From positions 1 through 7,904 of the forward strand of contig JBFFGE010000201.1 in NCBI GenBank assembly GCA_041557595.1: a stretch of DNA of 7,904 bases. Direction: 5' to 3'. Source of the stretch: JAOTYV01 sp041557595. Lineage in GTDB: Bacteria > Pseudomonadota > Alphaproteobacteria > UBA8366. Position numbers and translations under genes: made by a program. The first letter of the stretch is position 1; each line of letters begins with the position of its first letter. The notes beneath the pieces were generated by a model. The model saw nothing but the letters and a program-made list of their open reading frames with translations, searched no databases and was not told the DNA's origin. Below, one piece after another: positions 1 to 5,800 of this stretch.

Positions 1-62
1 ATTTGGTCGCCGGGACGGTCGAGACCCTGCGCGGTTTCGACGCCCGTGTGCAGATCGGCTGA
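1..62 (+). CDS. 3' end of an unidentified gene (partial)
   Basis: An open frame enters from the left edge (first whole codon at base 3) and ends at TGA 60-62, giving 19 residues: LVAGTVETLRGFDARVQIG. The stop lies 4 bases before the start of the CoA-transferase, so this is most likely the preceding gene of the same operon. The tail is too short to assign a family. By context an acyl-CoA-handling enzyme such as a hydratase would fit, but that is inference only. Confidence rests on the tight spacing and on codon composition like that of the next gene. Confidence 0.5.
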   Translation, partial: LVAGTVETLRGFDARVQIG

Positions 63-66
63 AGGG

Positions 67-1275
67 ATGACCGGATCTTCGCCCGCGCCGTTGCACGGCA
101 TTCGCATCCTCGACCTCAGCCGGATTGCGGCGGGGCCCTTTTGCACCATGCAGCTTGCCGATCTCGGTGCGGAGGTCATCAAGATCGAACGTCCCGGCCA
201 CGGCGACGACACGCGCCACATGATGCCGCCGGACTCCGCCGGCGAGGCGCATTTCTATCTTGCCTTCAATCGCAACAAACAAAGCGTCGAGCTCGACATG
301 AAGACGGAGCAAGGACGCGAGATCATCCACCGGCTGGCGGAAAAATGCGACGTGCTGGTGCAGAATTTCCGGCCCGGCGTGATGGCGCGCCTCGGTCTCG
401 ACTACGACGCCATGCGGACGCGGCATCCGCACCTGATCTATTGCTCGATTTCGTCCTATGGACAGGAAGGCTGCATGTCGGATCGGCCGGGGCTCGATCC
501 GGTCCTGCAGGCGGAGATGGGCCATATGATGCTGACCGGGCAGCCGGACGGCGAGCCGACGCGCTCGCCCCTGTCGATCACCGATCTGTTCGTCGGGCTG
601 TACGCCAGCACCGCCATTCTGTCGGCCGTCGTCGCGCGGGGCGAAACGGGCCGGGGACAGCATATCGATCTCGCCTTGATGGACGGCGCCGTGGCGACAC
701 TGTCGAATTTCGCGCAAGCCTATCTGTGCAGCGGCGAGAACCCGCCGCGCACCGGCAACATGCATTCGGCCGTGGTGCCGGCCGCCGCTTTCCAGGCGCG
801 GGATGGCATGTTCTATCTTGCCTGCGGCACCCAGCGGCTCTTCGAATCGTTGTGCAACAACGTCCTTGAGCGGCCCGATTTTCTGAATAACCCGAAATTC
901 GCGAACAACGCGGCGCGGCTTGCGAACCGGGACGCGGTCATGACGATGCTGCGGGACATTTTCTCGGTGGAAACGCTCGACCACTGGATGACGAAGATGC
1001 GGGCCGCCGGCGTACCGGCGGGACCGGTGCGCGGCGTTGCCGAAGCGTTGGAATCGCCCGAAGTCCAGGAACGCGGCATGGTGGTTTCCGTACCGCATCC
1101 GACGGCCGGCGAAATCCGCCTGGTGGGCACGCCCTATCGGCTGTCCGATACGCCCGCGGTCGATCCGGTGGCGCCGCCCTTGCGCGGGCAGCATACCGAA
1201 GCGGTGTTGCGCGGGCTGCTCGGTCTTGACGATGCGGCGATTGCGTCGTTGCGCGCCGCCAAGACCGTCCCCTGA
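67..1275 (+). CDS. CaiB/BaiF family III CoA-transferase
   Basis: A 402-residue cytoplasmic enzyme of the family III CoA-transferases (formyl-CoA transferase, CaiB, BaiF), which move CoA from a donor thioester to a carboxylic acid through an aspartyl-CoA thioester. Visible marks are the N-terminal nucleotide-fold motif ILDLSRIAAGP (residues 14-24), ADLGAEVIKIERP (31-43), NFRPGVMARLGLDY (100-113), and the catalytic region ITDLFVGLYAS (171-181) with D173 at the position of formyl-CoA transferase D169. This is followed by the family pattern RGETGRGQHIDLALMDG (191-207). Length is normal for the family. I chose ATG 67 because the earlier in-frame GTG at 46 would overlap the previous gene and lacks a ribosome site, whereas GAAGGG lies directly before ATG 67, though very close. 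It is followed after 26 bp by an acyl-CoA dehydrogenase, suggesting it activates the acid that the dehydrogenase then oxidises. Substrate and CoA donor are unknown. Confidence 0.93.
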   Translation: MTGSSPAPLHGIRILDLSRIAAGPFCTMQLADLGAEVIKIERPGHGDDTRHMMPPDSAGEAHFYLAFNRNKQSVELDMKTEQGREIIHRLAEKCDVLVQNFRPGVMARLGLDYDAMRTRHPHLIYCSISSYGQEGCMSDRPGLDPVLQAEMGHMMLTGQPDGEPTRSPLSITDLFVGLYASTAILSAVVARGETGRGQHIDLALMDGAVATLSNFAQAYLCSGENPPRTGNMHSAVVPAAAFQARDGMFYLACGTQRLFESLCNNVLERPDFLNNPKFANNAARLANRDAVMTMLRDIFSVETLDHWMTKMRAAGVPAGPVRGVAEALESPEVQERGMVVSVPHPTAGEIRLVGTPYRLSDTPAVDPVAPPLRGQHTEAVLRGLLGLDDAAIASLRAAKTVP

Positions 1276-1288
1276 GGGTCGCCCATGC

Positions 1289-1294
1289 GGAGGA
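1289..1294 (+). promoter_or_regulatory. ribosome binding site of the acyl-CoA dehydrogenase
   Basis: GGAGGA lies 7 bases before ATG 1302. It is a strong Shine-Dalgarno match and fixes the dehydrogenase start. Confidence 0.75.
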
Positions 1295-1301
1295 AACGAC
1301 A

Positions 1302-2540
1302 ATGAGCGACGATTGGCTGCCCGAGGAAATTCGGCTGGTCCGGGACAGCGTCATCCGTTTTATGGAGACCGAGATCGTCCCGAAAATGGATGCGGTGGAG
1401 GCGAGCGGCGTCTTCCCGCGCGATTTGATCGGAGTGTGCGGGGCTGCCGGCTTTTATGGCGCGGTCTTTCCCGAGTCCGTTGGCGGCACCGATTTGGGAT
1501 ATCTTGCCGCCGCCGTCATCAGCGAGGAAATGGCCCGCCTCGACACCCGCTTCGCCGCCTGCAACAACCAGCAGAGTTCGACCTGCCCGTTTACGATTTA
1601 CAGCGCGGGAATGGAGGAACAGGTGGCGCGATTCGTGCCGAACCTGCTTGCCGGCAAGACGATCGGCATGTTCTCGCTTACCGAGCCGGGCGGCGGCTCG
1701 GACGCGGCCGGCAACATGAAGACCACGGCGGCACGGGATGGCGATGTCTACCGTCTCAACGGCAGCAAGATGTGGGCATCGATGTCGAATGAAACCGATG
1801 TCGGCGTTCTGTTTGCGAAAACCGACCTGGACGCCGGGCATCGCGGCATCACCGCTTTCATCGTCGAGCCGAAGAAGTATCCGGGTTTTGAGGCGCGCCC
1901 GATTCCGATGATGGGTCTGTCCAAAGCGTTGCGCACTTGCGCGGTTTTCCTCGACGATTTCGTCGTGCCCGTGGAAAACCGCCTGGGCGAGGAGGGGGAG
2001 GGATTCAAGATCGCCATGCACGGATTGCAGGCGGGTCGCGTTACCGTCGCCGCCAAGGCGCTCGGCATCGCGCGCGCTTGCCTCGACGAGGCGGTACGCT
2101 ATGCCAATGACCGCACCGTGCGGGGCGCCGCGCTCGGGACCTTTCAAATGGTGCAGGCGGACATCGCCGACATGGCGACCAATATCGAGGCGTCGCGGAT
2201 GATGGTCTATCGCGCGGCAATCTTGATGGATGAGGGCCGCCACTCCAACCGGCTCACGTCGATGGCGAAATATCATGCCTCGGTGACCGCGAAACACGCC
2301 GCCGACAAGGCGCAGCAGATCTTCGGCGGTTACGGCATGGCCGCGGAATACCGGATCAGCTGGCTCAAGAGCTATGCCGACTTGTTCTTCACGGGCGAAG
2401 GATCGGCAAATGTTCAGCGCATCCTGATCGCCGAGGATGCGCTTGGCTTCAAGGATGCGGATCGGCATCGCGGTTCTGCGCGGTTTCGCGATCCCGCGGA
2501 GGGACGTCTCGCGGCGGCCAACAGGAGTGGAGACACATGA
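1302..2540 (+). CDS. Acyl-CoA dehydrogenase
   Basis: A 412-residue FAD-dependent acyl-CoA dehydrogenase, which makes a trans-2-enoyl-CoA and passes electrons to electron-transfer flavoprotein. All family regions are present in order: helical N-domain (about 1-120), the flavin/substrate motif MFSLTEPGGGSD (123-134), LNGSKMWASMSN (152-163) in the beta-domain, RTVRGAALGTFQ (271-282) in the C-domain, and QQIFGGYGM (338-346). The stretch GEGSANVQRILIAEDALG (365-382) aligns with the usual EGTSEIQR motif and places the predicted catalytic base at E366. Residues 383-412 form a basic, low-conservation tail of 30 residues beyond the usual end. GGAGGA sets the start, and the stop overlaps the next start as ATGA (2537-2540), so translation of the two is probably coupled. 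The chain length of the substrate, or whether it is a branched or dicarboxylic acyl-CoA, cannot be told. Confidence 0.95.
   Translation: MSDDWLPEEIRLVRDSVIRFMETEIVPKMDAVEASGVFPRDLIGVCGAAGFYGAVFPESVGGTDLGYLAAAVISEEMARLDTRFAACNNQQSSTCPFTIYSAGMEEQVARFVPNLLAGKTIGMFSLTEPGGGSDAAGNMKTTAARDGDVYRLNGSKMWASMSNETDVGVLFAKTDLDAGHRGITAFIVEPKKYPGFEARPIPMMGLSKALRTCAVFLDDFVVPVENRLGEEGEGFKIAMHGLQAGRVTVAAKALGIARACLDEAVRYANDRTVRGAALGTFQMVQADIADMATNIEASRMMVYRAAILMDEGRHSNRLTSMAKYHASVTAKHAADKAQQIFGGYGMAAEYRISWLKSYADLFFTGEGSANVQRILIAEDALGFKDADRHRGSARFRDPAEGRLAAANRSGDT
2523..2527 (+). promoter_or_regulatory. ribosome binding site of the LLM oxidoreductase
   Basis: AGGAG sits 9 bases before ATG 2537, inside the last codons of the acyl-CoA dehydrogenase, and supports the overlapping ATGA start. 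Confidence 0.7.
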
Positions 2541-3445
2541 AATTCAGTTTGAGCTTGCGGCCGATGACCGATGCGCCGGTGCCGGCGCGGAAAATTGCCG
2601 AATATGGCGCGCTTGCCGAGAGCCTCGGGTATCACGCGATCTATGCGACCGATCATTTCTACATCACCAGCGCCACGTTTCATTCGACCTCCGTGGTCGC
2701 CGTGCTCGCCGGCGCAACGGAGAGGATAAAGCTTGGGTTTTCCGCCTATCAGGCGCCATTGCGCCACCCGATCGCGGTGGCGAAGGAATTCAGCATGCTG
2801 GACGCGTTGAGCGGCGGCCGCCTGATCGCCGGCCTGGCGGCAGGGTCGTACGCGCCGGAATTCGAGGCCTTCGGCATCCCTTTCAAGCGGCGGGGCGCGA
2901 TGCTGGAAGAAGCGCTGCAGGCGATTACCGCGCTGTGGACCGACGACGTGGCATCGTTCAAGGGCGAGTTCTGGTCGTTCGACGACGTTCGGATCGCCGC
3001 AAAACCGGTCCAAAAGCCGCATCCACCGATCTGGCTCGGTACCTGGACGGCGGCGCCGCGTGCGGCGCGGCGGGTCGCCAAATATGCCGCCGGTTGGCAG
3101 GCGTCCGGCCTTCATACGCCGGTGGCCGCGGTCCCGGAAGGATGGGCGCATATCGAGAAGGCGTGTGCGGAAATCGGCAGAAATCCGGGCGAGATTGGCA
3201 AGGCTTATGTCAACGGGATCGTTCATTTTGGCGCCACGCCGGAAGAGGCCTGGGCGGAATTTACCCGTCAATCCAATCGTTCGCGCGAAAAAGACATTTG
3301 TTTTATGGGAGATACCAAGGATATCGTCGACCGTGTCGAGGCGTTGCGCGCGGCCGGAATGGATGAAATCTCCTTTCTCCTGGGCGTCGACGCCGAAGCG
3401 ACGATCCGGCGGATCGCGGAAGAAGTGATTCCGGCGTTCCGCTAG
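2537..3445 (+). CDS. LLM-class (luciferase-like) flavin/F420 oxidoreductase
   Basis: A 302-residue single-domain TIM-barrel protein of the bacterial luciferase-like family, which includes FMNH2-dependent monooxygenases and F420-dependent reductases and dehydrogenases. Family marks are AESLGYHAIYATDHF (27-41), the core motif HPIAVAKEFSMLDALSGGRL (77-96) followed by AGLAAGSYAPEFEAFGIPF (98-116), and KPVQKPHPPIWLGTW (156-170). The end, MDEISFLLG then a helix to VIPAFR, is normal for the family. The start is fixed by AGGAG at 2523-2527 and by the ATGA overlap with the dehydrogenase. It is the last gene of the operon as seen here. Whether it uses FMN or F420, and whether it oxygenates, cannot be decided from the motifs. 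Position suggests a redox or oxygenation step on a product of the CoA-transferase/dehydrogenase pair. Confidence 0.92.
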   Translation: MKFSLSLRPMTDAPVPARKIAEYGALAESLGYHAIYATDHFYITSATFHSTSVVAVLAGATERIKLGFSAYQAPLRHPIAVAKEFSMLDALSGGRLIAGLAAGSYAPEFEAFGIPFKRRGAMLEEALQAITALWTDDVASFKGEFWSFDDVRIAAKPVQKPHPPIWLGTWTAAPRAARRVAKYAAGWQASGLHTPVAAVPEGWAHIEKACAEIGRNPGEIGKAYVNGIVHFGATPEEAWAEFTRQSNRSREKDICFMGDTKDIVDRVEALRAAGMDEISFLLGVDAEATIRRIAEEVIPAFR

Positions 3446-3484
3446 AGCAGCGTGGGCCCATTTGGGCACGTATAAGCTGCTCTA
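3443..3484 (+). terminator. inverted repeat over the operon's last stop codon, possible terminator
   Basis: TAGAGCAGC (3443-3451) and GCTGCTCTA (3476-3484) are a perfect 9-bp inverted repeat whose left arm starts with the stop codon of the LLM gene. The 24-base interior contains a smaller hairpin, GCCC (3456-3459), loop ATTT, GGGC (3464-3467). Only a weak T stretch (ATCTTTG) follows, so a rho-independent terminator is plausible but not textbook. The AGAGCA/TGCTCT arms also recall the dispersed intergenic palindromes common in alphaproteobacteria, so it may be a repeat family copy. Confidence 0.5.
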
Positions 3485-3508
3485 TCTTTGTAGAATCGGT
3501 CAACTTTT

Positions 3509-3538
3509 CTGCCTTTAATTGATTCCAATTAAAGGCAG
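3509..3538. repeat. perfect 12-bp inverted repeat with 6-base loop
   Basis: CTGCCTTTAATT (3509-3520) is separated by GATTCC from AATTAAAGGCAG (3527-3538), an exact reverse complement. TTT follows at 3539-3541 on + and AAAA follows on - (the TTTT before the left arm), so it could add termination on the + strand, act as an RNA hairpin, or be a protein-binding palindrome. Confidence 0.7.
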
Positions 3539-3566
3539 TTTGATCTAGGGATTCCGCCCTCCAAAC
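3538..3566. repeat. imperfect hairpin next to the 12-bp repeat
   Basis: GTTTG (3538-3542) pairs with CAAAC (3562-3566). Inside it AGGG (3547-3550) pairs with CCCT (3557-3560) around ATTCCG, leaving an internal loop of four bases against one. It shares base 3538 with the preceding repeat, so the two stems abut. Could be chance; function unknown. Confidence 0.4.
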
Positions 3567-3778
3567 CTACCCATTTGCGTCGAAATATCAGGTGGTTAGA
3601 CGCTCAATTGTTCGTGTGGCGACCGATTGCCGTCGGCGGTCGTGCTCACTTCGAGCGCTGCGCTGCGGTATCTAACGCTTAGTAAAATAAGTTAAATTAG
3701 ATTCAACAATAAATAAAATTATATTATAGTTTATGTATTTTAGCCCTTTAGTATTAGTGAAAATTCGTCAAAAACATA

Positions 3779-3794
3779 TATACTTTTGAGTATA
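3779..3794. promoter_or_regulatory. short AT-rich dyad upstream of the kinase
   Basis: TATAC (3779-3783) and GTATA (3790-3794) form a 5-bp inverted repeat around TTTTGA, about 60 bases before the kinase start. It is where an operator or promoter element could lie, but such short dyads are expected by chance in DNA of this composition. Confidence 0.2.
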
Positions 3795-3802
3795 AGAATA
3801 AC

Positions 3803-3835
3803 AATCAAAATAAAATCACTAAATAATCAAAGAAT
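3803..3835. repeat. three AATCA motifs at 11-base intervals
   Basis: AATCA begins at 3803, 3814 and 3825, an exact 11-base period, ending about 20 bases before the kinase ATG. The remaining bases of each unit are A/T-rich and only partly conserved. Motifs one helical turn apart would present the same face of the DNA to a protein, so this may be an operator; chance is a serious alternative in this AT-rich tract. Confidence 0.35.
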
Positions 3836-3854
3836 ATAGAGTAGCGGTATCGCG

Positions 3855-5789
3855 ATGAATGCACTGCGACATAAATTGCAGCACGGCGTCTACCTCTTCC
3901 GCCGTGCGAGGGATTTGGCACGCGTCGCGCTTCTGGAAGCGCGCTGCCGCATCGTTGCGGGGTACCAGTCATTCTGGCATGGGACGCTAGTCCGGACTGC
4001 TGGCCGTGCCATTGTGGAAACTTGGAACGGTGTCGGCGCATTCGGCCAATTCATCCGGCGCCTCGCGCGGGGGGCGACCGAGAGGCGAAAGCCAAAGGCG
4101 AGCGCGAGCAACTCGTCTCGTCTTTGGCTGCTTTTGGGAACGATCGCCGTTCTCGGGTTTACCTTCTATAAATCTCAGACCGTCGATTTCGATCGGTATG
4201 CGCGCACCGAAACGCAACTTGAAACATTGCGGTCGCTGGAACAGCATGTGGATCGGGATATCCTCAAGATTCGCGTCGGGCTGGGCTCGGAGAACGCCGC
4301 CCTATTCGCGCTGACGGACCGTATGTCGCGTCTGCTCGTGGCGTTGCAGAGCGGGCAGGAGGGGATTGACCAGGCCGGGCCTTTTGGGATCAACGGATTT
4401 CTGGCGGATTACGCCGCCGTTTTGATGCGGCGCAAGGCGCTCCTGCAGCAATTCAACAGTCGAAACACGGCGGTACTGAGTGCATTGCGCTCGTTTCCGA
4501 CCTTGGCGGGCGTGTTGATTGATACCGAATCCAAGGGTAATCCTGAATTGCTGCGCGTGGTCAGCTCCTACGAAAGGTCGGTTTGGCGATACTACGTCGA
4601 CGCGTCGGCCGCCAACGCCACCAATATTGGCCTAAGTCATGACCGCTTGAAGCGCTTTGCGGCGCGGTCGCCGAAAAGGATCGTTTCATATCTAAGCCCG
4701 TTATTGCACCACGCCAAAATTCTCATCGCACACCGATCCGAGGCCGATTACATCCTCAAGGATTTGCTTGCCCTCAACCGTGTCAGGCAATTGACGGGAT
4801 TGGTGCGGGGCTACGAACAACACGTGGGCGCGATGCGAAAGTTGAGCGACCGATACCGCGTGCTGACATTTTCTGCGGCACTCCTTCTGGTCGGCTATAT
4901 TGCGCTGACAATGATGAGTCTTATGCGAGTCCGGCGCGATCTGCAAAAGGCTAACATTGCGCTCGAAACCCGCATCGAGGAAGTGACCAAGGCCAAGGAA
5001 GATGCGGATTTTGCCAACCGGTCCAAGTCGGAATTCCTGGCCATGATGAGCCATGAATTGCGGACGCCGCTGAACGCGGTGATCGGCTTCTCGGAGATCA
5101 TCCATACGGAGGCGTTCGGGCCGGTCGGAAGCGAAAGGTACCGGGAATACGGCGAAGACATCAACAGGTCCGCCAACCATCTGCTTTCGCTGATCAACGA
5201 TATTCTGGATCTTTCGAAGATCGAGAGCGGCAATTTGGCGGTTCAGCAGGCGCCGGTGGAAGTACCGCAAGCCGTGAAAGCGGTCGAAACGCTGGTGCGG
5301 GACCGTGCGACACGTGGAGAGGTCTCCCTGAAATTCGACTGCCCGCGCGCGATTCCCTGGTTAATGGCGGACGAGTTGAAACTCAAACAGATGCTGGCGA
5401 ACCTGTTGTCGAACGCGATCAAGTTCACCGAGCCGGGCGGCGATGCCTATCTGAAAGTCCGCTGCGACTATACCCTTGGCTATGTTTTTGAGGTGGGCGA
5501 CACAGGAATCGGCATGGAAGCCGCCGACATTCCGAAAGCGCTGTCGCCGTTTGTCCAGGTGGACAGTTCGCTGAGTCGCAAACGCGAAGGCACCGGCTTG
5601 GGCTTACCGTTGACCAAGAGCATGATTGAGATGCAGGGGGGCACGCTTGAAATCCAAAGCGAGCCGGGTGTCGGCACCGTGGCGAGATTGGCATTCCCAC
5701 CGGACCGAATCATTCGGAATGGGGGCGCCGAGATTCTGCCTCTCGACGCTGCCGTGCCGATGCCGAAAATCGCTGCCGGCGCGGGGTGA
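3855..5789 (+). CDS. Membrane sensor histidine kinase with DAHL-like periplasmic domain
   Basis: A 644-residue inner-membrane two-component kinase. Order: basic cytoplasmic N-terminus (1-88), TM1 (about 90-104), helical periplasmic sensor (about 108-334), TM2 (about 336-356), coiled linker (360-388), HisKA, HATPase, short tail (616-644). The sensor's HVDRDILKIRVGL (131-143) and LLQQFNSRNTAVLSALRSFP (196-215) resemble the DAHL family of kinase input domains. H400 in MMSHELRTPLNAVIGFSEII is the phosphoacceptor. ATP-site boxes are complete: N520 in LLSNAIKF, DTGIGM (549-554), F566 and GTGLGL (579-584). The FGPVGSERYREYGEDI segment (421-436) is of the alphaproteobacterial PleC/DivJ pattern. An in-frame TAG at 3837-3839 limits the start, making ATG 3855 the first candidate, but no good ribosome site precedes it. 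There is no receiver domain and no adjacent regulator, so its partner is encoded elsewhere. Base composition seems lower in GC than in the enzyme genes (33/60 at 4501-4560 against 43/60 at 541-600). The ligand is unknown. Confidence 0.93.
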   Translation: MNALRHKLQHGVYLFRRARDLARVALLEARCRIVAGYQSFWHGTLVRTAGRAIVETWNGVGAFGQFIRRLARGATERRKPKASASNSSRLWLLLGTIAVLGFTFYKSQTVDFDRYARTETQLETLRSLEQHVDRDILKIRVGLGSENAALFALTDRMSRLLVALQSGQEGIDQAGPFGINGFLADYAAVLMRRKALLQQFNSRNTAVLSALRSFPTLAGVLIDTESKGNPELLRVVSSYERSVWRYYVDASAANATNIGLSHDRLKRFAARSPKRIVSYLSPLLHHAKILIAHRSEADYILKDLLALNRVRQLTGLVRGYEQHVGAMRKLSDRYRVLTFSAALLLVGYIALTMMSLMRVRRDLQKANIALETRIEEVTKAKEDADFANRSKSEFLAMMSHELRTPLNAVIGFSEIIHTEAFGPVGSERYREYGEDINRSANHLLSLINDILDLSKIESGNLAVQQAPVEVPQAVKAVETLVRDRATRGEVSLKFDCPRAIPWLMADELKLKQMLANLLSNAIKFTEPGGDAYLKVRCDYTLGYVFEVGDTGIGMEAADIPKALSPFVQVDSSLSRKREGTGLGLPLTKSMIEMQGGTLEIQSEPGVGTVARLAFPPDRIIRNGGAEILPLDAAVPMPKIAAGAG

Positions 5790-5797
5790 CGGCGCCG
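5777..5797. terminator. GC hairpin at the convergent gene junction, weak terminator candidate
   Basis: CGGCGC (5777-5782) and GCGCCG (5792-5797) pair around a 9-base loop that contains the kinase stop codon. No T-run follows on +; on - a TTTT appears about ten bases past the stem, inside the kinase gene. The two convergent genes are only 11 bp apart, so any shared terminator must lie here or inside coding sequence. Confidence 0.25.
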
Positions 5798-5800
5798 CAC

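Larger units (their letters stand above)
3446..3854. other. 409-bp intergenic region without a recognisable gene
   Basis: I find no supported coding sequence here. Bases 3443-3566 hold three successive inverted repeats. From about 3567 to 3675 the sequence is of ordinary composition, with only a short CGACCG/CGGTCG repeat at 3620-3642. From about 3676 to 3845 it becomes extremely AT-rich (29 G/C of 160 at 3681-3840). The kinase promoter should lie in this tract, but so many AT-rich hexamers are present that no single -35/-10 pair can be picked with confidence. Confidence 0.8.

Noticed and set aside
1134..2468. Long open frame of 444 codons antisense to the CoA-transferase end and the acyl-CoA dehydrogenase
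   Set aside because: The + strand genes carry full family motifs and ribosome sites. The antisense product is Arg/His-rich without recognisable domains, as expected in GC-rich DNA.
2448..2540. Frameshift at the acyl-CoA dehydrogenase C-terminus
   Set aside because: All catalytic motifs are upstream and in frame, and no alternative frame gives a better family-like ending, so a natural tail is simpler.
2414..3469. Open frame of 351 codons antisense to the LLM oxidoreductase gene
   Set aside because: No domain is recognisable and composition is skewed to Arg/Pro/Gly. The + strand gene explains the region.
3547..3567. Sequence reminiscent of a tRNA 3' end (AGGGATTCCGCCCT then CCAAACC)
   Set aside because: No TTCGA-type T-loop, no matching acceptor strand, anticodon arm or CCA position upstream; it is explained as part of an imperfect hairpin.
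3764..3816. Possible sigma70-type promoter pairs upstream of the kinase (for example TTGAGT at 3786 with TAAAAT at 3811)
   Set aside because: The spacing is 19 bases, and in DNA of 18% GC many similar hexamers occur, so no single choice is supportable.
5705..5717. CCGAAT-C-ATTCGG palindrome near the kinase 3' end
   Set aside because: It lies inside coding sequence and its one-base centre cannot form a hairpin loop without opening the stem; no regulatory context is visible.
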